A stretch of 64,000 nucleotides of DNA from Monarcha castaneiventris obscurior (lineage: Eukaryota; Chordata; Aves; Passeriformes; Monarchidae). Under the pieces are notes generated by a model, which did not search any database, had not been told where the DNA came from, and was given only the letters and a program-made list of their open reading frames with translations. The translations under genes were made by a program, and so were the position numbers. This document shows, one piece after another, positions 1 to 13,051 of this stretch (position 1 is its first letter; the number at the start of each line of letters is the position of its first letter). Where the stretch lies: positions 29,909,001 through 29,973,000 of the forward strand of contig JAMPIT010000566.1 in NCBI GenBank assembly GCA_026261815.1, written 5' to 3'.

Positions 1-3000
1 TTGAAATGTGTGCATGTGCATGCTAATTAATTTAAATAACTGGTTTAGGATTTTTTTTTCCTTTAGAGATGAGCTAGCTATGTGTTCATTTTGGTGAGAG
101 AATGCCTGAGAATCCCAGGTGACCTAGTTGCAATTCACAAAGTGTTTCATTTTATAGCTTGTCTTCTGTTACCTAATTCTTGTTCAGCTGCAAGCAGCTG
201 TTTTCAGTAGTAATAGCAACAAGAAAATAGCAACAGCATTATCAGGACAAAAAAGTCTAATAGAAAAAATATCAAAGGAGTGGCAACGGGAATGTAGGGG
301 GTTTTTTAGTTAATTGACAAAACAATTATTCTTCTTTGAGCTTTTTTTAATGTGACTAAGATTTCCTCGTTAGCAGTGTTGGAAAATACTGTCTTTTGTC
401 TCTGCAATGGTTGCCATTTGTGTAATATGATGGTTCTCGTTATACTGTTGGTATATTCTGATGATTGAATTCAGTGTGTAAGTACTGAACACATTAACTG
501 GTTGACTTGAGTAGAAGTCATTTTAATTCCATGCAGGTAATCCCCTGTGTGCTAGGAGAGGCATGCAATAGATAAAGCAATAAGAATACAGCCATAAAAA
601 TTATCTTTTTATCATTTATTTTTGATGTGCAGCAGAATGGAGGAGGGGCTTTTGTTTTCTGAACTAAGGAAAGGAAAGCATCCCTCCTTCTGCCCTTTCC
701 CACAAGATTCTTCCCTTCTGCATAAAGGCCCTTGTTCTGCTATAAGAAATATTATTTTAATCAGATTTTATTTTTATTGTGGACCTGTGCCTTTTGCTGT
801 TACCCATGACTGGCCTACATTGATCCATCAACATAACTTTGTTTATTTACTGCAGAATTAGAGTGGATATGTTGTTTGTTAGTTATTTCTGATTTTCATG
901 GGGAAAGAGGCAACATTTTTAGAGACACAGAATAAGAGGTGAAAACAAATTGCAGTGTGTATGTTGCCATGCAGGCAGGACAGGAGAGAAATTCTGGTGG
1001 GATCGATGGACTGGCAAACAGTGTCTGTTATCATATTTCATTCTGTGATAAAGTCAGGTGATAATGCAAGGGTTGTTAAGCTAGAGTGACATTTTGCTTT
1101 ATCACATTGGGTGCAACAACTAAGCTGCATTTAGTGTGACTGACTGAACAGACAGCTACCACTGAGGCGCAGATAATGTTAACAGGCATTCAGAGAGAGA
1201 ATTGAAAAACCAAGACTCGCACCACAATAAATGGGTTGTAGTGTACCAGTGATGTGCTGTGGGATATACTTGTGAAATGTCGTGCTAGTTTTGTACCTTC
1301 AGTTGTCTTCTGACAAGCCTTTTTTTTTTTTTTCTCATTCTTGAGAGAAAACATTCTCTCATCATTCAGTATTCATTATTCTTTTCATCTTAACAAATGC
1401 TTTGGTTTTAGGACCATTTGCTTCAGCAGTGCTTCTTGGATGCTAGTTGCCATCATCTGTCTCTTCAGACAAGGCAGTGGACAGCTCTACTTCTTTGTAG
1501 TGGCTTATATGCTGTGCCTCTTCATGGCATAATGGTTAGGGTACAGCCATCATGGTTCTTTAGAGGGTTCTTTATTCTATGCATTTGCCTTTAAAGATTT
1601 CATAGCCCAAGCTCTCATTTAGCATCTTTGGAATATGCTTCATGTGTCACTATCTGATGGATAATGTGTGCTGTACTGACTCAGTAGTGATAGCAGATAG
1701 AGAGCTCATCAGAAAAATGAACAACCAGTATAATAATTGCCCTGGTATTGGATGTCCAAATTGTGGTGTGGTGTTATGTTGTCGGGGTCTCCTGAGTAGT
1801 GCAATAGTAAAACCAATTTAAGGGATTAAGTGGTCCTGGACCCTCTGAAAAAAAAAAGCATATGGGACTCAGATGAGGATTCAGATAACTAATAGGGAGA
1901 CATCTACATGCAAATGAAGTTCTAACTCAAGTTGTAGTCCACAGAGAACTCCAGTTTCATTCTAAGTTGGCTAAACTTGGTTGGCTAAATAGTTGGCTAA
2001 ACCAAGGGTTCCAACATCTAGTGGGACCTGAGATAGCCCAGCATATCCCACTTGGCTTCCAGCTGCTACCTCTTAGGGGAACTGATGCCTTTGAACCTTT
2101 AAAGTTTCTGAAATCATAGAATACACCTGTGGTTGGATACTTAAACTGATCCCTTAGACAGTGAAACCAATGCATGATTTGCTCATAGAGATTACTGTGG
2201 GGTGAGCTGTAGTCTCATGCATTAGTTAGTGCGTGTCAATATGGATTAAAATACGGCATTAGACCTCAGATTTTTTCCTGAATTTCCAACAGTCTTACCC
2301 TATGCACCCCATTCTAACTTCATAGCATTGTGTTGTTGTCTCAAGCAGAACCATACTGGATAGAAGGAACTACCCTTTTTTGTGGACTATTGAAGAAGTT
2401 CTTCTGGATCTCAGTGTGCCACATGCCAGACAAATACACAATGAAAACTTCGTTTTCAGTGCAAAGTTCATAGCTTAAAAACTAACGTATTGGCAAGGGC
2501 TGTGCCTATAAACAGGATTTTGTCATATGTAAAGACAGTATTTCCCAGTTGCTTTAAGAAATTATCTGTTTCAAGCCAGGTCAGGTCCCTGATCCAGTTT
2601 TCTGTGAGACTGTACAATTCCTACTGCTAATATACTGAAAAAGAGCAGGAAGACAAGACTCAAAGTGTCTAAGAAGGAAACTGTCTCTTCTGGCAGAGTA
2701 CCTGCATAAGGTCACTTTAAAGGGACTGCAAACTGTGGCCTTGATTTTGAGAGTGGTGTTGTTATTGTAGGGTGAAGACTTTTATGGAGGAGTCATACTC
2801 AGGTATGAAGGCCTTTTTCCAGTGTAGCCTGTAGTTCTTGAGAAGGAATTTAAATCAGAAACAGCCACTCCATTTGCTCTCATTTGCCAGCGAGTTAGTG
2901 GAGGACATAGCATTGCTTACATAACCATGCTTATGTTTTATGGTGAAACTTTTTCTCAGAGGTCAGGTCTTTAACAAATGATACATTTTTCAAATGTTGG

Positions 3001-6000
3001 CTAATGCATTTTTGCAAAGCTTATCTAGTCTGGGATTTTGAAGTTGGAGCGTCTCGTGGCACTGTTTGGGTTGGCCTGAAGTGTTCTCAAGAAACTGTAA
3101 ATCAGACAGATAAAAATCAAACACATTGAGTTTATTGAAGTCACTTTCATTTATTGAGGTACAACATTCAACTAGATCATTCTACCTCTCTATCCAGATT
3201 TAGTCGAATCTTGAGTATGGAGCAAATGAACAAAGTGGTTTGGAGTTGTTTCTTATGGCGACCAAAAATGTTATTCTTCTTTTAGGCATCTATACATAAT
3301 GATTAATTTTTGCAAATGCTCACTGACTCCACTGGCAAGCTCCTGTTAATGTGTGTATGTGTGTATGTGGTTTAACTTTCATGTAAGAGCTCACATTACT
3401 GTTACCACTCTGTGGTTTGTTAGAATAGCCTGTTGTATTATTGCTGAGGGTACTGGGGGTGTCCAGGCTGGGGGTAAGACTTGGGTGTTTTTTGCCCAGC
3501 TTGGTCTTTACATGGCCTTTACGTTTCAGTCTTGAGTGTGTCTGCCTCGAGCTAATGGAGTCAGAAGGAAACTGAGAGATGTACTTGTCCATTTAGGTAG
3601 AAAATACTTAGTGCCAGTATGGAGATCCATATTCCCACCCTCATGGCAGTAAGTGGTGCTGGCGTGGCTGTGGCCACTGGGAAAGTGCAAGACACAGGGC
3701 AGAGCTCCTCCCACCCTCACTGATGAGTGCTCAGCCTCTTGTCTCCCTGCACAGACCCCCTCTGGGAATGCAGAGCCCTCTGCTAAATGACAGCTTCTCA
3801 AAAATGTGAAGGACTGGTTTGTGTAATGAAGCAATTCCTTCTTTTCAGTTAGAAGCATACACTGGTTTCCTGCCTCCTCCATTTAGATATGAAAGCTCCT
3901 ATAGTGAAATACCAAAAACAAGTGCAGTAGAAAAGGCTCATGTTAGACTCCTGTACTAGACTTACCCTTACTGAATACCACTTTGTAGCAACAGCATAAG
4001 ACTCTTAATTACACTTCCTTTGCAGCTCGGGTTAAGTGGCTGGTGTAAGTTGTCTGACAGTGAAAGCTGTAATGTGCTGTGCCAGGGGTGGGGAATGTGG
4101 TGTGAGCTTTCCCAGTTCTGTTGTCTCAGAAAAGCTCTTGCAACTTGGGTAATTGTGGCATTGTATTATGGGGGTGGGGGAGCTTTGGGTTTGAAGATAG
4201 CTAGGAGTTGAATGTTTTTGATGTTGGCTGGTTTGTTATCTAGAATGAAAATAATAATTAAGTCAATTGTCATGTTTTCAGATGATGTAAAACTGTTCTA
4301 TGTCTCTCACTTAGTGATGTTTGGTTATAAATGATGAGTTCCTTTCAGTGGTATGTTATCTTTGCATAATCCTATGGGCCTCATTTCCAAACCAGCTGTA
4401 TTCTGGGCACATTATTACATGATGCACTGACAGATAAAAAGCAGCTTAGTGGATTTCTCAGTATTGATAATAATGTAACACCTTTGCAGGTTCTTGCCAC
4501 TGTGTTCTCCTGGGGCTTGAAGCTTGTTTTCTTTTCCTCCTTTCTGAACAGTAAGCTTTCATCTCTCCAAAATAATGTGATGAGCATGTTTTGCATGAAG
4601 ATCCACTAACACTGAATGCAGTTTAGCCTCTGCGTTAAATGCAGCCACCACCTTTCCTCAGACCCATTTTGTGTGGCACTGCGAAATTTTTGATTAATTT
4701 TGTGGCAGCTGTATGAAGGCACGTGTGTAATCTCTGAATTTTATCTCTATGTTTGCAAATGTGGCATCTCTGAATTTCTCTGTGCTGTAATTCTTTATGT
4801 CCTTTTGCTCAGTTTTGCAAGGTGACAGGACTGCTAAAGCATTCATTGCTTCTGAGCCAGAGTTATATGTTTATATATATATATATGTACCAATATATTA
4901 GTTAGATGTTTTGGATATGCACCTGTGTCACATCGGTGGTGTTCTCTGTCCTGTTTGCTTCCACCAGCACTCCCAATCCCGATGTGCATGTGAAGTTCAT
5001 GGCATACTTTGCAAACTGGCTGAGATAATGCATGCCATTGATGTCTTTGCAATGTTTTGTGTCATACCCATGATTTTTCTGTGCATCTGGGAGCATCTGT
5101 TGAACTGGTTATATTATGGTTTATGGATGTGAAGGTGAATTGGGATGCCTGAAGAGTTTTTGCACGGGTTAACTAGGAGAAAACTGTGCTCTCTGTGGAT
5201 TATCTAGACTATGAAAAATGCTGGTTTAAACACGGTATTTCATATGTAAGGCCTCAGTCTTCATTTGGTAGAAATTTCCATTAAAATTAGAAGATCTATT
5301 TACAGGCCTGATTCTGCTTACATTGAATTCACTAGGGAAAACGAGCTGACTCTTGAGATGCCAAGATGCCACGTAACCAAATCTGAGTAGTGTTGGTCTT
5401 TCTGGCCTTTTGTATAATTTTTTACTTCACAAAACTGTCCTTCATCTACTGTTAAAAGAGGAGTCAATAAATACTGCTTTGTAAATCAGAATTGACTCTG
5501 AATTCGTCAGACAACTTGAAGTTTTTATTACTCTTAGGTAAGAGCAATATGAAGAGACCTGAATATCAACAATACTATTCTCCTCATTCATGTTAAATTG
5601 AAAAGGTATCAGTTAAAGTTGAATTTTGAGGTTTAACACTTCACATGAGAGAAAGGATGGTGTATGTGACTTCTCAGGAATCCACGTCTAATCAATTGTC
5701 TTTCCACAATACTTCATCTAAAATATTTGTTTAAATTTAATTAAAATAATAATGCAATGTGTAATTACTCCAATTTTTTTTTTCTTCTTGAATTTATAAT
5801 AGACTAAGCTATTAGTTATTTTATGTGCTTTTATCTCAGATATTTTTTTTTCTACACTGGTGTTAACTGCCTGTAGACATTCTCAAAACTGATACAGTGA
5901 TGTTAATAACATGCTTACATTGAAAAATTCAAGTAAACCTTATTTTACAAATAGGCTGGGAAAGATGCTTCTATCACAGTCACCTCAAAAGAAAGACTGG

Positions 6001-7036
6001 GCAGTGCATGACTGCAGGATTACTATTTAAAATACAGAGTAGCTCTTTGAAGCCCTTGACTTCTATGTTGCAGATTCTTTTCTAAGCTCATAGTGTCTCT
6101 TCAGCCTCCTTTAAGCAGAGAGCAAACCTGTCTCCTCTCAGGGCTTCAGAGGTACTTTTCTCCTGTCTTCTGCTTCTTCCCCAATTTGTCTTTGTGTGGT
6201 GAGCACAAATGTACTACGTGTCTTGTGGCAAAGGACAAGCATGGAGCTGTGAAAAACTGCTTCCTGACTGGAGAAACAGAGAGCGTAAAATTGGAATAAA
6301 CCCAAAAATATTTCTAAGATAAGGCCTTTCTGGCCATTGTTTGTCATTTGTGCTGACAGGGTAAAAGAAGTTTAACCTTAAAATAAGTCTGACTGGAAAA
6401 TACTATCCTTTCAAAATTTCCTTTTCTGCCTTAATTCAGGAGATAATAATTTTCTCTTTCCCAGTTTTTTAGCTTCAGCAAACATTTTGTTTGCACTCAT
6501 TTCATTTTTCAGCAGATATACAAAAATTCAACCTCCAGATTCATAATTAAAGTTCCTGGTATTCAGTTCACATTTAAAAGTGTTACAGAAATATTAATAT
6601 TGCACCCAGATGAGAAACTTGTTTCTCACACTTTGTTACTGACTCTAGAGCTAGAAGAGAATTAAACTTTAGTATTAGAATTCCTCTTCTGAAGACAGTC
6701 TTGTTTTCTACCAACATTTGGACATTTGGCTGTGCATTTAACTAAGCTGTGTGCACACTGCAGTGCCTCAGGTTACCAGAGGTTGTGTCACGTCCGGTGG
6801 CGCTTCATACCCTAATTTAGCCTGACGCTGTTTTGACTCATCGCGTTAGATTAGGTACAGCATGTGTGCCCATACATGAGAGGATGCTTTTGTGCCATAC
6901 AGTTACCAGAGATTGGAGGAGTTGGTGTTAAAATGTTGGATGTGATCTCAGTGTTCAAGCTCCCAGGATTGGTGCGTTGGCCTTGCACTGAAGGAAGTAA
7001 ATCAGCAATGTACTAACAATGTGTTCTTTTCTCTAG
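1..7036 (+). other. SHROOM2: SHROOM2 intron (partial, left edge)
   Basis: No coding exon can be supported here: open frames are short and none resembles Shroom sequence. The intron ends at a good acceptor, a pyrimidine tract followed by CTCTAG at 7031-7036. It holds a T15-16 run near 1319-1334, a short GTGTAT tandem at 3351-3370, a TA run near 4873-4888, and a small CpG-rich patch with an imperfect inverted repeat at 6786-6855. A very small exon could be missed without a protein alignment. Confidence 0.7.
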
Positions 7037-7750
7037 GCAAGCTGATACAGGGGCCCTAAGGGAAAACCCACGGGACAAGAGCAATCAGCTGGACCAGAAT
7101 TTAGGCTACAAGTGGAAGTCTTCTGTCAGACCTTTGCAAGTGCAAAAGCCTACAGTTCTGCCTCACGAGAGTCGGGGCAGGTCTGGGACATTGCCTAGTG
7201 ACTACCGATACTCTCAGGAAAACGTGACTGAGAAGAGCAAGGATTGTAGCCTGCCTCACCTACCCTACTCTGAGCCACAGGCCTTGAACGAGAACCACTC
7301 CTGTCAGTCCTGGGGCAGAGGAGAGGAAAACCATAGGACAGAGCCAGTGCTGCTGAACAAGAAGCGTGGACCTGCTCCTCAGAGGCCACCACCACCTAAA
7401 AGAGATAAATACAGGCGACCAGATACTTCTGCACCATCACTCGGCACCTCTGCTGACTCTCTGCTGGTAGCAGCCAGCCAGACCTTTCTGTCCTCATCCC
7501 CCAACTCCACCGAAGCAGCTTTCAATGGAAAACTGAAGAGTGCTAATCCACAGCAGCTCCAGCAAGTGTCATCCACAGAGAATGTTTGTCAGCACTTAGA
7601 AGAAAAAACACACCTAAAGTCTGAGTCTTCCAAGTATCGGTATCTTCGAAAACCTGGCATGGAGTCATCAAGGTCCCCTTCTCCCCAGTTTGCACCACAG
7701 AAGCTCACTGATAAACCTCCTGTGTCCCTACAGGATGAGAACCCAGCCAG
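7037..7750 (+). CDS. SHROOM2: SHROOM2 coding exon (linker region with proline-rich motif)
   Basis: The exon is 714 nt. Base 7037 completes a codon split with the previous exon, 7038 starts the first full codon, and the last two bases (AG) begin an arginine codon finished by the next exon. The acceptor is CTCTAG and the donor GTACGA. It encodes residues 1-238 of the visible protein: a polar, serine-rich, presumably disordered linker between ASD1 and ASD2. A basic proline-rich stretch at about residues 108-124 contains RPPPPKR and is the clearest motif, a plausible SH3 or EVH1 ligand (inference). The frame stays open past the donor for only four codons to a TAA, supporting the splice at 7750. 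No internal stop or frameshift is seen. Confidence rests on the proline motif and on the exact phase match to the next exon. Confidence 0.92.
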
Positions 7751-10700
7751 GTACGAGATGTAACTCCTTTACTATTATATTAACACTGCTTGCCCAGTTA
7801 GACCTTACTAATGGGTGTGTGTTCATTTACTTTACACATCTTTCAAGTTCATTAAGCATTGACCCATTGCAGCGTATCTTAGAGACCACAGACTTGTGTG
7901 AAATTCCTTTTGGTACCATTACTGTCCTTCAGCTGGTGTGTGGTTTCTTTTAGTTGACATGGAGATCACATCCAACAGTTGACTTGTGCTGCTCAGGTGT
8001 TACAGCTGGTAGTTAGTAGAAAATGAAAGAGAAGGGTTCTGAAGGATTTTCCACTGTAAGTCTAGGCAAAGTCAGAAAAGTCCCTGTCATCATTTCCCCT
8101 ACCTGAGTCTGTATATAAATATGAATCAGTGAAGGGACAAAGCAGGTGTGGGAAGGGAATCTGGATCCTTTGTGAGAACGTATGTTTTGAAAACACAGAG
8201 AGTAATATACACTGCCAAATCATGGCTAGTTTTATGTTGCTTTTACAGTGAAATGTGGCGCTTCAGGTTGTCTGTGGAGGGCTCCTCAACACTTTATGTT
8301 GACATGGACTAAACACTCAGTAGGAGATTGTCAGTCCTTTCCCAGGGTAGATAAACTCAGAATTAGACAACCGACTGAAATTAATTGATTGCTGCATCTG
8401 TCATATGCTGCTAACATCATAAAAGGTTGTTCTCCCACAAGATAACAAACTCTTCCAGGAAGCTCAGGAATCTTGGTTTTCATAAATCCTTCAGCACTAT
8501 AATTCATGGTTAAAGAATGAAAATAAAACCTCTAAGCTGAATTCATGCAGAGGTTGCTTCTCTGAGCAAAAGCAGTTGGCATGGCTTTTCTCTACTCTAA
8601 TGTAAATGGTTGAACAAACCCGGGCTATTTTCCATTGTGCCTTATGACATGAAAACATGAATCACTTTTTTTCCTAAATAGGCCTTGATGTTTTTCCTCT
8701 TACGACTGGAGGAAAAAATGAAGTTTCATTCTGCAGTGTTTTTAACATGAAGTAATAATATAATTTACAATGAAGAGTGCAATATGTCATTTGAACCCTA
8801 GAATCCATGTGCTAAGGTAGATGACAATAATGACTTCCTTAATGTTTTGCTTTGACTTCCTTAATGTATTACTTTTTGAATAGATACGAAGGATGCATAG
8901 AAAGCCAATTGTATTTGTCCTTCCTTTTTGCTAAGCTTTAACGTTGAAATGAGCACTGAGGTGTGCCTAATTGTATGCCCATATCTGAATGATAAAATAC
9001 TTACCCTGCAAATCTTTTGCTAACATTTAAAATTCTTAGGCCCAGACAGCTCTTGTTTGCACACAATATATTGTCCCCAGTTAATAATTAAATTACTCAC
9101 TGAAACTGGTTCAGCCAAAAAGGACAAGCGTGACAGCCATACCTCTGAACTTTTTATATGGTATTTATTTCATATGAATAAAATATGTAGATTTATCTTA
9201 ACAGATAGTTAATCAGATTTGGCTTATTATTTCTGTTATCTCCTTGCATATGAGCTTTTGAACATGCCACTTTGCATGCTGGGGGCAGCTTATGTTTGAT
9301 GATGTCAGCATGTAGCTTTTGTACCCTTTTAAGAAAGGTGTCCTGTTCATCAGCAGGCCGTGGTGAGTGAGTGTGCAGGGCTTCTTGCAGTAATTTAGGT
9401 AGAACAGTGTGTGTGGGGCAAATACCAATGGTGTGCACAGCCCAGCTATTGCCAAAGACAACTGTTTAGCATCAACAAAGCTGAAAAGAGTGCATCAATA
9501 GATTTCCACTAAACCTACACTCAAGTCAGGGAGGGACTGTTTGTGGTTGGATTGAAGCTTTGGAATGTCCACAAACAGAGTAGCTGCAAGTCAAAATTTC
9601 ATGCTGCATTTCCATAAAGGGAAAACCTTCAGAAATCAGGAGGGTAGTGATTGCAGAAACAGAATTTTTGAAGCACCTGGTGTTGAGCTGTCTTTGCTTT
9701 TACTGAAATCAATTGATTTGATGATGCCTTAAGTTTCTGGAAAATCTTTGACTGGGCTGAGAGGAATGTACTCAAAGTCTCAAAACAGATGCTGGGCATT
9801 TTAGTGAAGAATTGCAGTCAGCTCACTTCTTTTCCAGTTGTGCCCCCCCCCACCCCCATTTACACATTCATCTTACTTCCCCCAAATTCTAAAATATGTT
9901 CCTCTTCACAATCTGGTGGAGTTTAAAATGTGTGGGCTTTAACTAAAATAAGCAAAAGAAAGGGTTGGGCCTGATGGCTGGGCACTGCCCAGCTCTGCTG
10001 CTATCAGGAGGAGAGTCCATGTCTGCAGGTGGGCAGCTGGGTCTGAGCAGTGGACACAGGAGTGAGCTCTTTAAAATGACAGTCCCCTTAAATGAAAACA
10101 GCCTGACCAAATGGGAGGGGAAGGTTCAGCGTGGGCTGAAAAACCTGCCCCAGGAGTTGGATCAGTATGTCAAAGCATGTCCACAAAGCACTTGTGGACT
10201 GCTGGAGGGGCTGCAGGTTCATTCAGGGGCAAATATACCTTTAAAATGCAAGATAGGACTTCTGAAAAATGTCAGAGTCAAACAGATTCTGCTGTTACCA
10301 ACAGCAGAAAAGTACAAGCTTATTTTAGGGGAAGTGACACACCCACACTTAGAGGAAAAGAGCTGTAGTATGTCTTGGTCACTTATCTGAAAGGCAGCAA
10401 GCTACCCAGCCAGATGAAACCAGATATTTTAGCTAGTAGGCAATGTTCCTTTCCTTGCTGTAGAGCTTCCAAACCCACATTATGACAATAATTTTAAACT
10501 TTTTGCAAACTCAGACTAAACTAGACTTTAGTTTGTTATATGGTTTACATACAGTACAGATGTTTCTGTAATGTTATTTAACATGTTATTGTCCAATTTA
10601 AAAATCTAAGTTAGCCTCCTCTTTAAATAGCTTTCCTTGCTGAATGGCTAAGGTGGCCATTTGTGCTTTGCAGTACAGAACTTCTGCTACAAACTTCTCT

Positions 10701-11446
10701 TAAAAAGAATATCCAGAATTTTATGCTGTCCTCTTCAATGACTGGTTTCTCTTCTTTAAGTGGAAAACTAGGGCACTATGGTAGGATCTATTTATTAAGC
10801 TTCTGTCATATGTGAAATTTTGTAAATGAATTTTTTTTTTAACCATGTAATTATGTTTTGAATGATTCCAGATTTTCAGTGTGTGATTATTTGTTACTCT
10901 TGTAGCTCAGCAATAACATAGCCTGTGGGATGCTCCCATCTGGTCTGTTGTCTCTTCTCTTGGAAGAGCTGAGAATTGATGTGAGGGCATCACAGACTCC
11001 CCAGGCAGCTCAGCTGCCTGTCAGGCCAAAAGCCAGGGCCACTGTTGGATGTGTGTGAGGCAGTGAGGTTGAGCTGAGGGCGTTTTCCTCTATAGCTGTG
11101 GCAACAAAGGGGTAACAGGCGGTTCAGCAGCACTGCTGAAATCTGGGGCCTGCCTGCTGAGACTGGACCCTCACATTCATGGAAACAAACAGAAGCCCTG
11201 TATTGTGAGAATTGTACAAGGCTGATGTTAGGATACCATACAAATGAACTAATATTACTATTTAAAGTTTGTGGGCAGAAAAGGAAACGTGTAGATTTAG
11301 GGTTTGAGATGCAGTGCTAGGAATAATCCATTACCTCACTCTCTTACCTATATTTTTGTGTATTTGGGCTTCCCCTCTGATTTGAGGATATGAATTGAGA
11401 TTTAAGGTTCTTCCATTTCTACGGATGAATTTTGTTTGTTTTCCAG
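7751..11446 (+). other. SHROOM2: SHROOM2 intron
   Basis: Donor GTACGA at 7751, acceptor TTTTCCAG ending at 11446, inserted between codon bases 2 and 3. It contains a 22-bp spaced direct repeat of TGACTTCCTTAATGT at 8831-8867 and a C-rich run near 9843-9857. An open frame of 141 codons at 9965-10390 has no recognisable protein features and is treated as chance. Confidence 0.85.
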
Positions 11447-11998
11447 AATTGAAAGGGTTATAGACAACAATACTACAGTGAAAATGGTTCCCATCAAGAT
11501 AGTTCATTCTGAGAGCAGTGCAGAGAAGGAGAGTCGGCAGAGCCTTGTCAGTACTATGGAGCCCCCTGCTTTACCCAGTGGTTTGGAAAAGGACCAGATT
11601 AAAACACTCAGCACTTCAGAGCAGTCCTATTCACGGTTCTGTGCTTACACCAGGCAAGGTGTAGAGCCAGAGCCAGAAGCCAGAACCAAACCAGTTGAGC
11701 CTCAACCAGCTGAAGAACCTGGAAGCAACTTGAAGGACAGCAGTGCTGCCACGCAAGCATCCAGCTACGTAAAGGCCAAAGAAAAGACCTTTGAAGACTG
11801 GAAGTCAGAAGAACTCGCCAGAGAGATTGTGGGAAGAGATAAATCTCTAGCAGACATACTAGATCCTAATGTGAAAATAAAAACAACAATGGATCTGATG
11901 GTTGGTATATTCCCTAAAGATGAACATCTCCTAGAAGAAGCTCAGCAGCGCAGGAAGCTTCTGCCAAAAGTTCCCTCTCCAAAAATTTCAGAAGAGAA
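11447..11998 (+). CDS. SHROOM2: SHROOM2 coding exon (start of ASD2)
   Basis: The exon is 552 nt, with acceptor TTTTCCAG before 11447 and a consensus donor GTGAGT at 11999. Its first base completes the arginine codon from the previous exon and its last two bases start a lysine codon. It encodes residues 239-421 of the visible protein. After a conserved start (RIERVIDNN) comes an acidic, glutamate- and proline-rich linker. Then, from about position 11760, the N-terminal part of the ASD2 domain begins, with [23 protein letters not shown], and [18 protein letters not shown]. In the family this segment leads into the ROCK-binding coiled coil. The sequence is very close to mammalian SHROOM2 as I remember it, consistent with strong constraint. 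No stop or frameshift. Confidence 0.96.
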
Positions 11999-12870
11999 GT
12001 GAGTATTACTTTCTGTAAGCCAGTATGTCCTTCTATGCAGTGTGTCAATAATCCATGGGGGCTGGATGTCAGTCTTCTTCTGTTGAGGGTCTTTTCTAAG
12101 ACTTTTATGATGGAATAGTAGTCAAGCATATGATACCATTAATGACAGAAACAGAACTGTGTTGTATAATATGAAAAATTTCCAATACATGATTGAAAGC
12201 TAGTTTTTGACAAGTTAAGAAATAATTAACTTTTGCCATTTCATAGTGATTACATATTTTACCAAGATCATCCAGTCTAGTAACTGGATAGAGAAGGAAC
12301 AACATTCTCACCTTTTTTATGTGATGAAAATTTACGAAGACAACTTGAAGCAGACAAGAGGCATTTCCTAGAAGTGAATGAGATCAAAGAAAAAAAATAA
12401 TTTAATTCCATTCACGTTGATGTTCTTTGGTTTTTTGTTTCCTTGATATGAATTATCTGATAAGTTGTATCCTTCTCGAGTTTATGATTCCCTAATCAAA
12501 ATTAAATACTTACATTGTACTATCCCAGTCCAAAAGGATGCTGTCTATTACACATATTTTTTTGCACTACTTTGTAAAATGTAACTTTCCATTTTGTTTC
12601 CAAATGAGATATCTTTGATCCATTTCACTTCTTGTAATGGTGAAGGGTCTTCTGCATGATTTCAGTTTTAGTTTTTGCTGAGCATGTACTGAATTAATAC
12701 AATTTTTTTTCACAGACAGTGTTTATTTCTCCTGTTTACATAGTGTTGTGGTTTAGTTTTCTCTTGAACCCCTTGCTTGCTTGTGTGAAATGATGGCTCT
12801 AAAATAGTCTCCTTTCTTTTCATTAATTAGTCTGACAAGGCAGTTAATGAAAGTTTTGACTTTTTCCCAG
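11999..12870 (+). other. SHROOM2: SHROOM2 intron (short)
   Basis: Donor GTGAGT at 11999 and acceptor TTTTTCCCAG ending at 12870. The 872-nt intron is AT-rich and holds no recognisable repeat. A short phrase near 12744 looks like the start of some songbird LTRs but is too short to call. Confidence 0.85.
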
Positions 12871-13051
12871 GAAAGAGGAGCAGAGTGCACCATCTGCAAT
12901 CTCCCTGACAACCAATTCTACTTACTACAGCACATCTGCACCAAAGGCAGAGCTGCTGATTAAAATGAAGGACATGCAGGAGCAGCAGCAACAGCAGCAG
13001 AGTGAGGATGATTCTGAAGATGAACTGGATCATGACTTGTCAGAGAAGAAG
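12871..13051 (+). CDS. SHROOM2: SHROOM2 coding exon (ASD2, with glutamine run)
   Basis: The exon is 181 nt, with acceptor TTTTTCCCAG and donor GTAAAA. Its first base completes a lysine codon and the exon ends on a codon boundary. It encodes residues 422-482, including [25 protein letters not shown] sequence (here [19 protein letters not shown]), a hallmark of SHROOM2 ASD2. This is followed by a short glutamine run (six Q codons at 12983-13000, mixed CAG and CAA) and an acidic stretch ([12 protein letters not shown]). The Q run and acidic segment sit in a region that varies in length among species. The donor GTAAAA is weaker than its neighbours; skipping would shift frame because 181 is not a multiple of three. 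Confidence 0.94.

Noticed and set aside
9965..10390. 141-codon open frame as a nested gene in the SHROOM2 intron
   Set aside because: No domain, no homology that I recognise, and no promoter or poly(A) context.
12742..12772. Start of a songbird LTR (TGTTGTGGTTTAG-like)
   Set aside because: Only a short phrase matches; no second LTR, primer-binding site or target duplication was found.
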